Below, in pieces: positions 1 through 5,447 of a stretch of 5,672 bases of DNA (its first letter is position 1; each line of letters begins with the position of its first letter). The DNA is taken from positions 8,441-14,112 of the forward strand of contig NHFS02000019.1 in the NCBI GenBank assembly GCA_002171315.2, read 5' to 3'. Source of the stretch: Euryarchaeota archaeon TMED117 (GTDB lineage Archaea; Thermoplasmatota; Poseidoniia; Poseidoniales; Poseidoniaceae). The translations under genes were made by a program, and so were the position numbers. The notes below the pieces were generated by a model. It ran no database searches and had not been told where the DNA came from. It was given only the letters and a program-made list of their open reading frames with translations.

Positions 1-46
1 TGTGTGAAATGAATCTCACGTTTGAACGCTTCCCTTTTCGGCGCGC

Positions 47-56
47 TTTTCATATT
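47..56 (+). promoter_or_regulatory. TATA-like box of the lipoprotein gene
   Basis: The AT-rich run TTTTCATATT lies in an otherwise GC-richer stretch and is centred about 27 bp before the ATG at 79. That is the spacing of an archaeal TATA box that starts a leaderless message. It also supports 79 rather than the upstream TTG at 22 as the start. It is called by eye from sequence and spacing alone. Confidence 0.35.
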
Positions 57-78
57 CTTGTGCATGCTGGGGTTGTCT

Positions 79-624
79 ATGCAGCATCGAACGCTCGCCG
101 CTTTCGTCGCATTGACAATGCTGCTTGTCTCAACTTCTGGATGCCTTGGTCTACTCCAAGGGAGAGAGTACATGGAATCTCTTCGTGGCGAACCAAAACA
201 AGATGAATCATACACTCCTCTTTCGATAGAACACACATTTGTCAATGCTCAACAAGAATCTTGGGATGAAGATTTCAAAATTGACTCCGCAGTAACTGAA
301 ATATCGGTTTATTTCAAAGCCTCCTTCTTCCTTTCGGATGTCATCAGCGATGATGTCGATCCGCGTTATGTCGATGTTTCAATCAAGGATTCGAACGATA
401 ATGAAGTATGGTCAAAGAGAACAACTACGACCGAAAGTACACTCGAAGAGAAGATTGAACCACAAGAAAATGGTAAATTCCTATCAGGTGATTGGAATGT
501 ATTCATCGAAGCAAGCGGTGGTGGTCTAGCAGGAATTGGAGAAGACAGTTTCTTAGTGACAATTACCGTTACCAGGACCTGTATTGAGTTTCCACAAGAT
601 GATGGTGAATGCGTCACTCTGTGA
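79..624 (+). CDS. predicted secreted lipoprotein, function unknown
   Basis: I do not recognise a named family. From the ATG at 79 the product is 181 residues: a short positive start (MQHR), a hydrophobic stretch, and STSGC with Cys22 as the likely lipid-modified residue, so it should be anchored on the outer face of the membrane. The -3 position is Thr rather than the usual Leu, so the lipobox is imperfect. The mature part is acidic and rich in alternating hydrophobic strands, with SGDWNV near residues 136-141 and a final strand ending in two cysteines (168 and 178) that could form a disulfide; a small beta-sandwich is my inference. The frame is open back to a TTG at 22, but that start would add a second hydrophobic segment before the signal peptide, and the TATA-like box at 47-56 fits 79. 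The 3' end overlaps the convergent nuclease gene by 11 bp. Confidence 0.65.
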   Translation: MQHRTLAAFVALTMLLVSTSGCLGLLQGREYMESLRGEPKQDESYTPLSIEHTFVNAQQESWDEDFKIDSAVTEISVYFKASFFLSDVISDDVDPRYVDVSIKDSNDNEVWSKRTTTTESTLEEKIEPQENGKFLSGDWNVFIEASGGGLAGIGEDSFLVTITVTRTCIEFPQDDGECVTL

Positions 625-1789
625 ACAGTGATTGTTCACAAGCGTGCCTTCTACTACAGTTTCTACACTTTCCTTCACGTTCGTGATTTCGTTTAGCACC
701 ACCTTCGATCATGAGTTTCTGAACTTCTTTGATGCTGTTGTGAAGCAATTCCTTGGCGTGTTCATCCCAGAACACTTGATGTGCATCTTCTTCACCATAC
801 TTTAGAACGCCATATGGAGGGGCCTTTTTGGTGTTCGTCTCAACAAGGGAGATGTATGCTAAGAGTTGTACTCGATGTGATTGGTGAGGCTTTTTTGGTA
901 CTCGTCCGGTTTTTTGTTCGACAGGGATGAATTCCCCATCGATAATGATGATTTGATCAGGTCTTCCTCTCAATCCAGTTTTCGTATCCTGCAACAATCC
1001 ACTCGACTTATCATCGTCCGAGTATACAATCTCAGTGCCTTCTTCCAATCCCGCTCGGCTTCTATTTGCAATCATTTCATTCTCTGCAAAAAGAGATTTT
1101 TGCAACTGCCAAGTTGCAAAAAACGTCCAAACAAATGCAGTAACGACCAATATGAAACCAGCTTGAGTTCGGTTATCTGCCGCAGCTAAGGCAATCGCAT
1201 GCAACCCTATGACAATTGTAGAAAGCAAAAGACCGGCTTCAGTTTTTCCTCCAGAAAACCAACCACCTAGGAATCCGATAGGATTCCATGTGGGCTCAAG
1301 TCCAGTGGCCTCAAAACTCTTCGATAGTGTTTCAATCTCAGAGGCTGTAGGTTCCATATTCAACCAATTTCTCCAAGGTACAACAATGGAAAGAACAGCG
1401 GCTCCAAGAAAAGAAACAGACCACATGGACAAGATTTTTGCCATTTCCATTGGAGAATTCATCAGATCATCAATGTAAACAAAAGCAATTGCATCAATCG
1501 CAAATGCGATAATGATTCCAAACCACCACGACCAAATCAAGAGTTCACGTCGTAATTTTATCATTGAGGCTTGAAAATCATTCATTTCTTGATGAATTTC
1601 TTTGTGCTTTTCGATACCACTTGTTATGGCCTCACCTACGCCGGCGGCTCCTTCTTTTGCTAGTCGCCATGAAACAGGACAATACGTATACCGCTCAAGT
1701 TCACTTGCACTAACTGGTAACGGGCTTCCTTCAGAATCGAGGTAAAACCCGTCTGGGCCTTCACTTCCTTCAGCAAATGTGGCCCCCAT
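614..1789 (-). CDS. Cas4/Dna2-like PD-(D/E)XK nuclease with four-helix membrane insertion
   Basis: This 391-residue protein has the Cas4/RecB-type nuclease signature. Cys37 lies in YTYCP, His62 in a following helix, Asp278 in GRPD, Glu291 and Lys293 in VEQKTG, and Gln308/Tyr312 in QLLAYISLVE. Cys375, Cys378 and Cys384 complete a CX2CX5C group that, with Cys37, should bind an iron-sulfur cluster. Family members are DNA exonucleases or endonucleases that use a divalent metal. The fold is interrupted between His62 and Asp278 by four predicted membrane helices (about 82-106, 119-139, 185-204, 210-228). KLRR before the first helix and an even helix count place both nuclease halves in the cytoplasm. 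No cas1, cas2 or repeats are near, so this is a solo Cas4-like protein rather than a visible part of a CRISPR locus. An in-frame stop lies just upstream of the ATG, and a TATA-like box sits about 27 bp before it, suggesting a leaderless message. The substrate is unknown. Confidence 0.85.
   Translation of the reverse strand: MGATFAEGSEGPDGFYLDSEGSPLPVSASELERYTYCPVSWRLAKEGAAGVGEAITSGIEKHKEIHQEMNDFQASMIKLRRELLIWSWWFGIIIAFAIDAIAFVYIDDLMNSPMEMAKILSMWSVSFLGAAVLSIVVPWRNWLNMEPTASEIETLSKSFEATGLEPTWNPIGFLGGWFSGGKTEAGLLLSTIVIGLHAIALAAADNRTQAGFILVVTAFVWTFFATWQLQKSLFAENEMIANRSRAGLEEGTEIVYSDDDKSSGLLQDTKTGLRGRPDQIIIIDGEFIPVEQKTGRVPKKPHQSHRVQLLAYISLVETNTKKAPPYGVLKYGEEDAHQVFWDEHAKELLHNSIKEVQKLMIEGGAKRNHEREGKCRNCSRRHACEQSLFTE
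620..640. repeat. 8-bp perfect inverted repeat at convergent gene ends
   Basis: TGTGAACA (620-627) and TGTTCACA (633-640) are perfect complements around a 5-base loop. The left arm contains the lipoprotein stop codon, and the whole structure lies in the last codons of the nuclease gene. A transcript of either strand could fold here. No U-tract follows on either strand, so a terminator role is only possible, not shown. Confidence 0.5.
1097..1122. repeat. 11-bp perfect inverted repeat inside the nuclease gene
   Basis: TTTTTGCAACT (1097-1107) and AGTTGCAAAAA (1112-1122) pair perfectly around the 4-base loop GCCA. It is the longest perfect inverted repeat I found in the window. It encodes residues 223-231 of the nuclease, at the end of the fourth membrane helix. 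The T-run precedes the stem and the A-run follows it on both strands, so it lacks the trailing U-tract of an intrinsic terminator. Confidence 0.6.
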
Positions 1790-1811
1790 ATGTTCATTTT
1801 AACACTCATCC

Positions 1812-1828
1812 ATATTGATATCTTCGCA
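1812..1828 (-). promoter_or_regulatory. TATA/BRE-like promoter of the nuclease gene
   Basis: On the minus strand, TGCGAAG (1828-1822) is followed directly by ATATCAATAT (1821-1812). The AT-rich box is centred about 27 bp before the ATG at 1789, which fits a leaderless archaeal transcript. TGCGAAG sits where the TFB recognition element (BRE) belongs. The same heptamer precedes the rpsB box in mirror orientation. Confidence 0.45.
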
Positions 1829-1859
1829 TACAAACCCATCTTTTCGGGTGGGGAGATAC

Positions 1860-1877
1860 TGCGAAGCGGTTAAGAAG
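1860..1877 (+). promoter_or_regulatory. TATA/BRE-like promoter of rpsB
   Basis: TGCGAAG (1860-1866) is followed by CGGTTAAGAAG, a weak TATA-like element. Transcription would start about 25 bp downstream, near 1898, leaving a leader of roughly 14 bases. The box is less AT-rich than the one facing it, so the call rests mainly on the shared heptamer and the spacing. Confidence 0.35.
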
Positions 1878-1899
1878 AGGGTTTAGGTCGGTTGCTTGC

Positions 1900-1904
1900 T
1901 GAGG
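1900..1904 (+). promoter_or_regulatory. Shine-Dalgarno-like site of rpsB
   Basis: TGAGG lies seven bases before the ATG at 1912 and can pair with the 3' end of 16S rRNA. It supports 1912 as the start, and agrees with the protein, whose N-terminus matches archaeal uS2 from there. Confidence 0.45.
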
Positions 1905-1911
1905 CAACATT

Positions 1912-2520
1912 ATGTCGGAAGAAACAGGTCTTTTGATTCCACTCGAACAATACGAAGAGTCTGGTGTAAACATCGGTACAAAACAGAAGAGTGCGGACAT
2001 GGGCCGCTTTATTGATTCCGTTAATTCCGATGGCCTTTACCTGCTAAATGTTAACGCTACAGATACCCGTATTCGTATCATCGCATCATTCCTGAACCAA
2101 TATGATGCATCTCGAATTATGGTTGTCTCCGCACGACAATATGGACAGAGACCTGCTCGTATGTTTGCAGAAGCAATTGGAGCACTCTCCGCTGTTGGAC
2201 GATTCATTCCTGGAAGTCTAACAAACCCGGCTCTCCGTTCCTACAAAGAGCCGAATATTTTGTTCGTAACCGATCCAGCATCCGATCAACAATCACTTCG
2301 TGAAGCAGTCAACACAGGTCTACCGATTGTAGGACTAGTTGATGCAAACAACAAGTTGCGAAATGTTGACGTTGCACTTCCTGCAAACAACAAGAGCCGA
2401 CATTCCCTTGCATTGGTCTACTGGCTCCTCTCCAGAGAAGTTCTCAAACTCCGTGGCGAAACCACTGATGAGGCATGGGCAGAAGCAAATGATCTCGAAG
2501 ATTGGAAGTCAACCTTCTGA
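1912..2520 (+). CDS. rpsB: 30S ribosomal protein S2 (uS2), archaeal type
   Basis: uS2 is a core protein of the small ribosomal subunit, at the head-body junction. The 202-residue product is full length for archaeal S2 and matches it throughout. Conserved blocks are LLIPLEQY and GVNIGTKQK near the start, DGLYLLNVNATDTRIR at 40-55, VVSARQYGQRPARMFAE at 71-87, VGRFIPGSLTNPAL at 95-108, FVTDPASDQQSLREAV at 118-133, NVDVALPANNKSRHSLAL at 151-168, and YWLLSREVL at 170-178. The acidic C-terminal tail is variable in the family. In many archaea this gene sits in a cluster with other ribosomal, RNA polymerase or enolase genes. Here it stands alone on its strand between a divergent nuclease gene and a convergent dus gene, whose 3' end it overlaps by 12 bp. 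The TGAGG at 1900-1904 and a TATA-like box near 1870 suggest its own promoter and a short leader. Confidence 0.98.
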   Translation: MSEETGLLIPLEQYEESGVNIGTKQKSADMGRFIDSVNSDGLYLLNVNATDTRIRIIASFLNQYDASRIMVVSARQYGQRPARMFAEAIGALSAVGRFIPGSLTNPALRSYKEPNILFVTDPASDQQSLREAVNTGLPIVGLVDANNKLRNVDVALPANNKSRHSLALVYWLLSREVLKLRGETTDEAWAEANDLEDWKSTF

Positions 2521-3552
2521 TTCGGCTTTTGGCTGCAAGAAATTTGAAATCGCTTGAGCGGATTCATCAACATCTGATAATTCATGCATTAGCGTGCGAA
2601 CAGATTTTGCACCTGGCAACCCTTTCGAGAACGCAATAGCATGGCGCTGCATGGATTGCTTAGCAAGTCCAGTTGTTTCACGACACAGTTCGACATATCG
2701 ATCCCAACACCATCTTCGACTAGCGAATGCCTTTGAGGTCTCACTCATTGATTCCCATGCTCCTTCATGTAACTGAACCCACGGTAATTCTGATTCATCC
2801 ATCCATCCTAATCCTACTTTGATCCTACCAAAAATATCTGGCCGTCCAATGGCAGCTCTTCCGATCATAAGTCCCGATGCATTTGTCAATTCAAGGCATC
2901 TTTGAGCGCTTTCTGGACCCGTAATGTCTCCATTTGCTACGACTGGAATCTCGACCGCATTGACTGCAACTCGTATTGTTTCCCAGTCTGCAATCCCTGA
3001 GTAACGTTGTCTGAGGGTCCGTCCATGGATGCATAATCGCTGAGCACCTACCCTTTCCAGTGATTGACAAATATCAACAGCATTGTTTGGACCTTGGCCA
3101 GTCCCAAGACGCATCTTTGCAGTTACAGGTATGTCGATTGCATCAACAATCTGTTCTACCATGGATACAAGTTTCTGAGGTTCACCCATCAATGCAGCAC
3201 CAGCGCAGATATTGGTAACCTTTGGAGCAGGGCAACCAAAATTGAGATCGATCACATCTGCACTTTCCTGAAGCATTGAAGCTGCAGTTACCATATCACT
3301 CATTTCACCTCCAAAAATTTGAGGAATAAATGGTGTTTCTCTTGGATCAGATTCCATCTTTCTCCATGATGTCGTTGCTTCTCGGCTTAGTGCAGTACTG
3401 TTTGTGAATTCAGTAATCGTGATATCAGCGCCACATTCTTTGGCCAACAGACGGTAAGGAAGGTCTGAGACTCCAGCCATAGGAGCAAGATAGAGGGGTC
3501 TTTCTTCACCTGACCAAGGTTCGAAAGTTTCGAATCCAATAGTGCTCATCAT
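2509..3552 (-). CDS. dus: tRNA-dihydrouridine synthase (Dus, DusB-like)
   Basis: Dus enzymes are FMN flavoproteins that use NADPH to reduce specific uridines in tRNA to dihydrouridine. The 347-residue product is full length. An FMN-binding TIM barrel shows LAPMAGVSDLPYR at 22-34, IDLNFGCP at 101-108 with the catalytic-position Cys107, TAKMRLG with Lys146 at 144-150, CIHGRT with His176 at 174-179, VVANGDI at 204-210, and the phosphate-binding LMIGRAAIGRP at 228-238. A C-terminal helical tRNA-binding domain follows, with the family's KGLPGAKSVR block near 309-318. The start overlaps the stop of the upstream winged-helix gene in an ATGA junction, so translation is probably coupled; a second Met one codon on is an equally possible start. 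The 3' end overlaps rpsB by 12 bp. Which uridine it modifies cannot be told from sequence. Confidence 0.95.
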   Translation of the reverse strand: MMSTIGFETFEPWSGEERPLYLAPMAGVSDLPYRLLAKECGADITITEFTNSTALSREATTSWRKMESDPRETPFIPQIFGGEMSDMVTAASMLQESADVIDLNFGCPAPKVTNICAGAALMGEPQKLVSMVEQIVDAIDIPVTAKMRLGTGQGPNNAVDICQSLERVGAQRLCIHGRTLRQRYSGIADWETIRVAVNAVEIPVVANGDITGPESAQRCLELTNASGLMIGRAAIGRPDIFGRIKVGLGWMDESELPWVQLHEGAWESMSETSKAFASRRWCWDRYVELCRETTGLAKQSMQRHAIAFSKGLPGAKSVRTLMHELSDVDESAQAISNFLQPKAESEG

Positions 3553-4667
3553 TCATCGCCTGTTGCTAACACTTCTTCGATCATGTCACCAACTCGTCGA
3601 ATTCTTCGAAGAACCCGATCCAATCGGGCAATGACATTCTGCTTTGCTGCTTCAGAAGACTCACCAATCATCCGGTAACCGAGCGGTAATCGTCCACCGA
3701 GTAGATTCAGAAGCAGCATTTGATCCGTCGATGAAATCTCCTTCATCGTCGTCTCAACAACCTCAACTGTGAGTTTTCCCTTCGCTAAGGGTTTGAGCAG
3801 CGATGCATGTTGGCTCTCAGGAATCAATCGCATGAAACCTCCTTTCTTCAGCATCCAGTCTTCTCCTCGACGTTGATGTTGGGCGATCATAGCCGACCAG
3901 AGGGCCATTGGAAGTCGATCTGTTCGTGGTATTCGTTCGACCAGTCCACATGTTCTAAACCGTTCAAACATTCTTCCTAGACGTGCTTTCTGACCAGGTA
4001 TTGCCTCATCCGCATCATCCAAAGAGATTGGAGCATCCGATTCAAGCAGCATCTTGAACAATTGTTCAGAAATCGAATCTTCCTTTAATTCATCACCAGG
4101 GCGTTCACCTAACATTCCTAAATCGGCCATCCATTGGGTGAGAACGCTTGCCCCTGCTTCTTCATTTGGTGGCCGATAATCAACGATTGCAAGTGTGAGT
4201 AGGAGAGCAGAATCTTCTGGTAATTCATTCGGTAAACGGTCTCCATTTCGTTTCCAAAAGGGACTCAACCGATCCATTTTTTGTTCAATCATTAACCGAT
4301 ACTGTGCTGAACACAATTCCAATGCTTGAGTTAATCCGCCTCCACGAAGCATGTACCGTCTCCAACCCTTTCCTTCATTTGCATACGTAAGCAGGCCCGA
4401 GTCGATAAGGCGAGTAAGGTGATGATTCAAAGCAGCAGGCGTCATCGCCAATTCATCCGCAAGCATTTGAGCATCCCAAGAATTTCCTGGATTTGGAAGA
4501 ATGTGATCTCGAAGAAGGCGATGTATTGGTGATGCTGAACCATAATCAGCAGTAGCTTCCCCTTTTCTGCGAACAAAACAGAAGGATTCTACCATCCAAC
4601 CAACCAATCGATCAATCGAGCGGTCACTCGTCGGCATCGGTATCTCGTCTAACCGAACATTGAGCAT
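3549..4667 (-). CDS. winged-helix DNA-binding protein, probable regulator
   Basis: A 372-residue protein with no named family I can assign. Residues about 46-108 form an ArsR-like winged helix: SPIHRLLRDHIL as the first helix, QMLADELAMTPAALNHHLTR as helix-turn-helix with the recognition helix near 77-90, then SGLLTY and a wing ending RRYML. A second, weaker winged-helix-like segment lies near 199-250 (EQLFKMLLESDAPIS, then ARLGRMFERFRTCGLVERIPRT). The C-terminal 100 residues look helical and end with an Arg-rich helix (ARLDRVLRRIRR, 347-358) and an acidic tail. There is no membrane segment, so it should be cytoplasmic. It lies 70 bp downstream of another winged-helix gene on the same strand, and its stop overlaps the dus start, so the two are probably co-translated. 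Regulation of its own operon is a reasonable guess. No effector-binding motif is visible. Confidence 0.75.
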   Translation of the reverse strand: MLNVRLDEIPMPTSDRSIDRLVGWMVESFCFVRRKGEATADYGSASPIHRLLRDHILPNPGNSWDAQMLADELAMTPAALNHHLTRLIDSGLLTYANEGKGWRRYMLRGGGLTQALELCSAQYRLMIEQKMDRLSPFWKRNGDRLPNELPEDSALLLTLAIVDYRPPNEEAGASVLTQWMADLGMLGERPGDELKEDSISEQLFKMLLESDAPISLDDADEAIPGQKARLGRMFERFRTCGLVERIPRTDRLPMALWSAMIAQHQRRGEDWMLKKGGFMRLIPESQHASLLKPLAKGKLTVEVVETTMKEISSTDQMLLLNLLGGRLPLGYRMIGESSEAAKQNVIARLDRVLRRIRRVGDMIEEVLATGDE

Positions 4668-4712
4668 GGACTGTCACATCCACCGATGGTCTTTGAAGAC
4701 TGTGCATCAATT

Positions 4713-4726
4713 GCTTTCCAGAAAGC
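4713..4726. promoter_or_regulatory. near-palindrome, candidate operator
   Basis: GCTTTC and GAAAGC form 6-bp perfect arms around CA, a 14-bp near-palindrome in the 70-bp gap between two winged-helix genes, 46-59 bp before the start at 4667. A 2-base spacer is too short for a good RNA hairpin but typical of a site for a dimeric helix-turn-helix protein. Binding is inferred. The rest of the gap holds no clear TATA box. Confidence 0.3.
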
Positions 4727-4737
4727 GGTTATTGAAC

Positions 4738-5400
4738 TCAACGTTGTCTTCCATCATCCCATTGATATCGCAATCGTTCAGGACGTTGGAATGTCTCAGG
4801 TTCGATGTGAGGTCCAATTTCTAAACGATCTTGGCGAAGAATACCTCGACGTCGCAGGACCTTCACTGCGGAATGAACGCTTGCTCGTGAACGTCCAATT
4901 CGTCGAGCAAGCTCTGCTTGAGTTCTTGGCGTTCCTTCTTCTAAAATATCATCAACAATTTGCCGTTGAACGGTGGACAAGCCGATTGGTAAACTTGAAG
5001 CAACCATCTCTTGACTGGTTGACATCGTTTGTAAGATCTCAACTTGCGCAGGCCCTCCCGCAAAGTAACAGGTTCTTCCATTAACGGGCATGACGGTAAT
5101 ACTACTTTCATTTTGCAAGACGTCAAGGTGATGTCGAAGGGTTCCATTAGCAGCACTCAGTTCATGTTGAAGTTCACGATAACAGAGTCCAGGGTGGCGC
5201 TCAAGGGTGCGTAAGACCCGTGTTCTGAACGGATGTTCAACTTGATGCCGTTTTGATGCAACGCCTCCAAAGGCGAATGCCGAGGCTGCAGATGCAGCGG
5301 CTACAACACCGTGGGCCAACCCGGCAACTCCGCCGGCAGCACCTGCAATTCCTGCAGCGAGCCATGGCCTCTGCCGAACCCATTGTGCAAGGAGTGCCAT
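4738..5400 (-). CDS. tandem winged-helix regulator with hydrophobic N-terminus, probably membrane-anchored
   Basis: This 220-residue protein starts with a charged stretch (RQRP) followed by about 35 Ala/Gly-rich hydrophobic residues (13-47), enough for one membrane helix or a tight hairpin; a helix this rich in Ala and Gly is a weak anchor, so membrane location is likely but not certain. Two winged helices follow. The first spans about 56-114 (FRTRVLRTLERHPG, CYRELQHELSAANGTLRHHL, then a wing ending RTCYFAGG). The second spans about 141-195 (TVQRQIVDDILEEG, QAELARRIGRSRASVHSAV, then RRRGILRQDRLEIG). Both carry ordinary recognition helices, so DNA binding is expected. Archaea have many tandem winged-helix proteins attached to a membrane segment; target genes are unknown. 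A good TATA-like box 26 bp before the ATG points to its own leaderless promoter, and the transcript may run on into the next two genes. Confidence 0.78.
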   Translation of the reverse strand: MALLAQWVRQRPWLAAGIAGAAGGVAGLAHGVVAAASAASAFAFGGVASKRHQVEHPFRTRVLRTLERHPGLCYRELQHELSAANGTLRHHLDVLQNESSITVMPVNGRTCYFAGGPAQVEILQTMSTSQEMVASSLPIGLSTVQRQIVDDILEEGTPRTQAELARRIGRSRASVHSAVKVLRRRGILRQDRLEIGPHIEPETFQRPERLRYQWDDGRQR

Positions 5401-5421
5401 AGGTTTCGGTTTGCTTTTTGG

Positions 5422-5432
5422 TATCTTAAACC
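5422..5432 (-). promoter_or_regulatory. TATA-like box of the tandem winged-helix gene
   Basis: On the minus strand this reads GGTTTAAGATA, close to the archaeal TATA consensus, with TTTAAGATA centred 26 bp before the ATG at 5400. The spacing fits a leaderless message. It lies in the 47-bp gap after the HxlR-family gene, so the downstream genes need not depend on that gene's promoter. Confidence 0.5.
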
Positions 5433-5447
5433 ATCGTCTCTCTGATT

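Noticed and set aside
22..78. TTG at 22 as start of the lipoprotein gene
   Set aside because: It would add a second hydrophobic segment before the signal peptide. The ATG at 79 gives a normal 21-residue signal before Cys22 and has a TATA-like box at the right distance.
9..206. Small plus-strand open frame
   Set aside because: It overlaps the lipoprotein gene in another frame, its product is rich in Arg and Trp with no domain, and it ends inside that gene.
881..1478. Two plus-strand open frames opposite the nuclease gene
   Set aside because: The minus-strand frame encodes clear nuclease motifs, whereas these products have no recognisable motif and lie wholly antisense to it.
614..1789. CRISPR-Cas locus suggested by the Cas4-like protein
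   Set aside because: No repeat-spacer array and no cas1, cas2 or effector gene is present. Neighbours are a lipoprotein and a ribosomal protein, so a solo Cas4-like role is more likely.
1891..1908. GTTGC/GCAAC hairpin in the rpsB leader as a translational switch
   Set aside because: The stem is only five pairs plus a wobble, and if transcription starts near 1898 the left arm would not be in the message.
1790..1911. tRNA or other RNA gene between the nuclease and rpsB
   Set aside because: There is no T-loop signature or acceptor-stem pairing. The inverted repeat here is better explained by the two facing promoters.
4686..5084. 132-codon plus-strand open frame
   Set aside because: It lies mostly opposite the tandem winged-helix gene, whose two helix-turn-helix motifs are convincing. 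The plus-strand product shows no motif.
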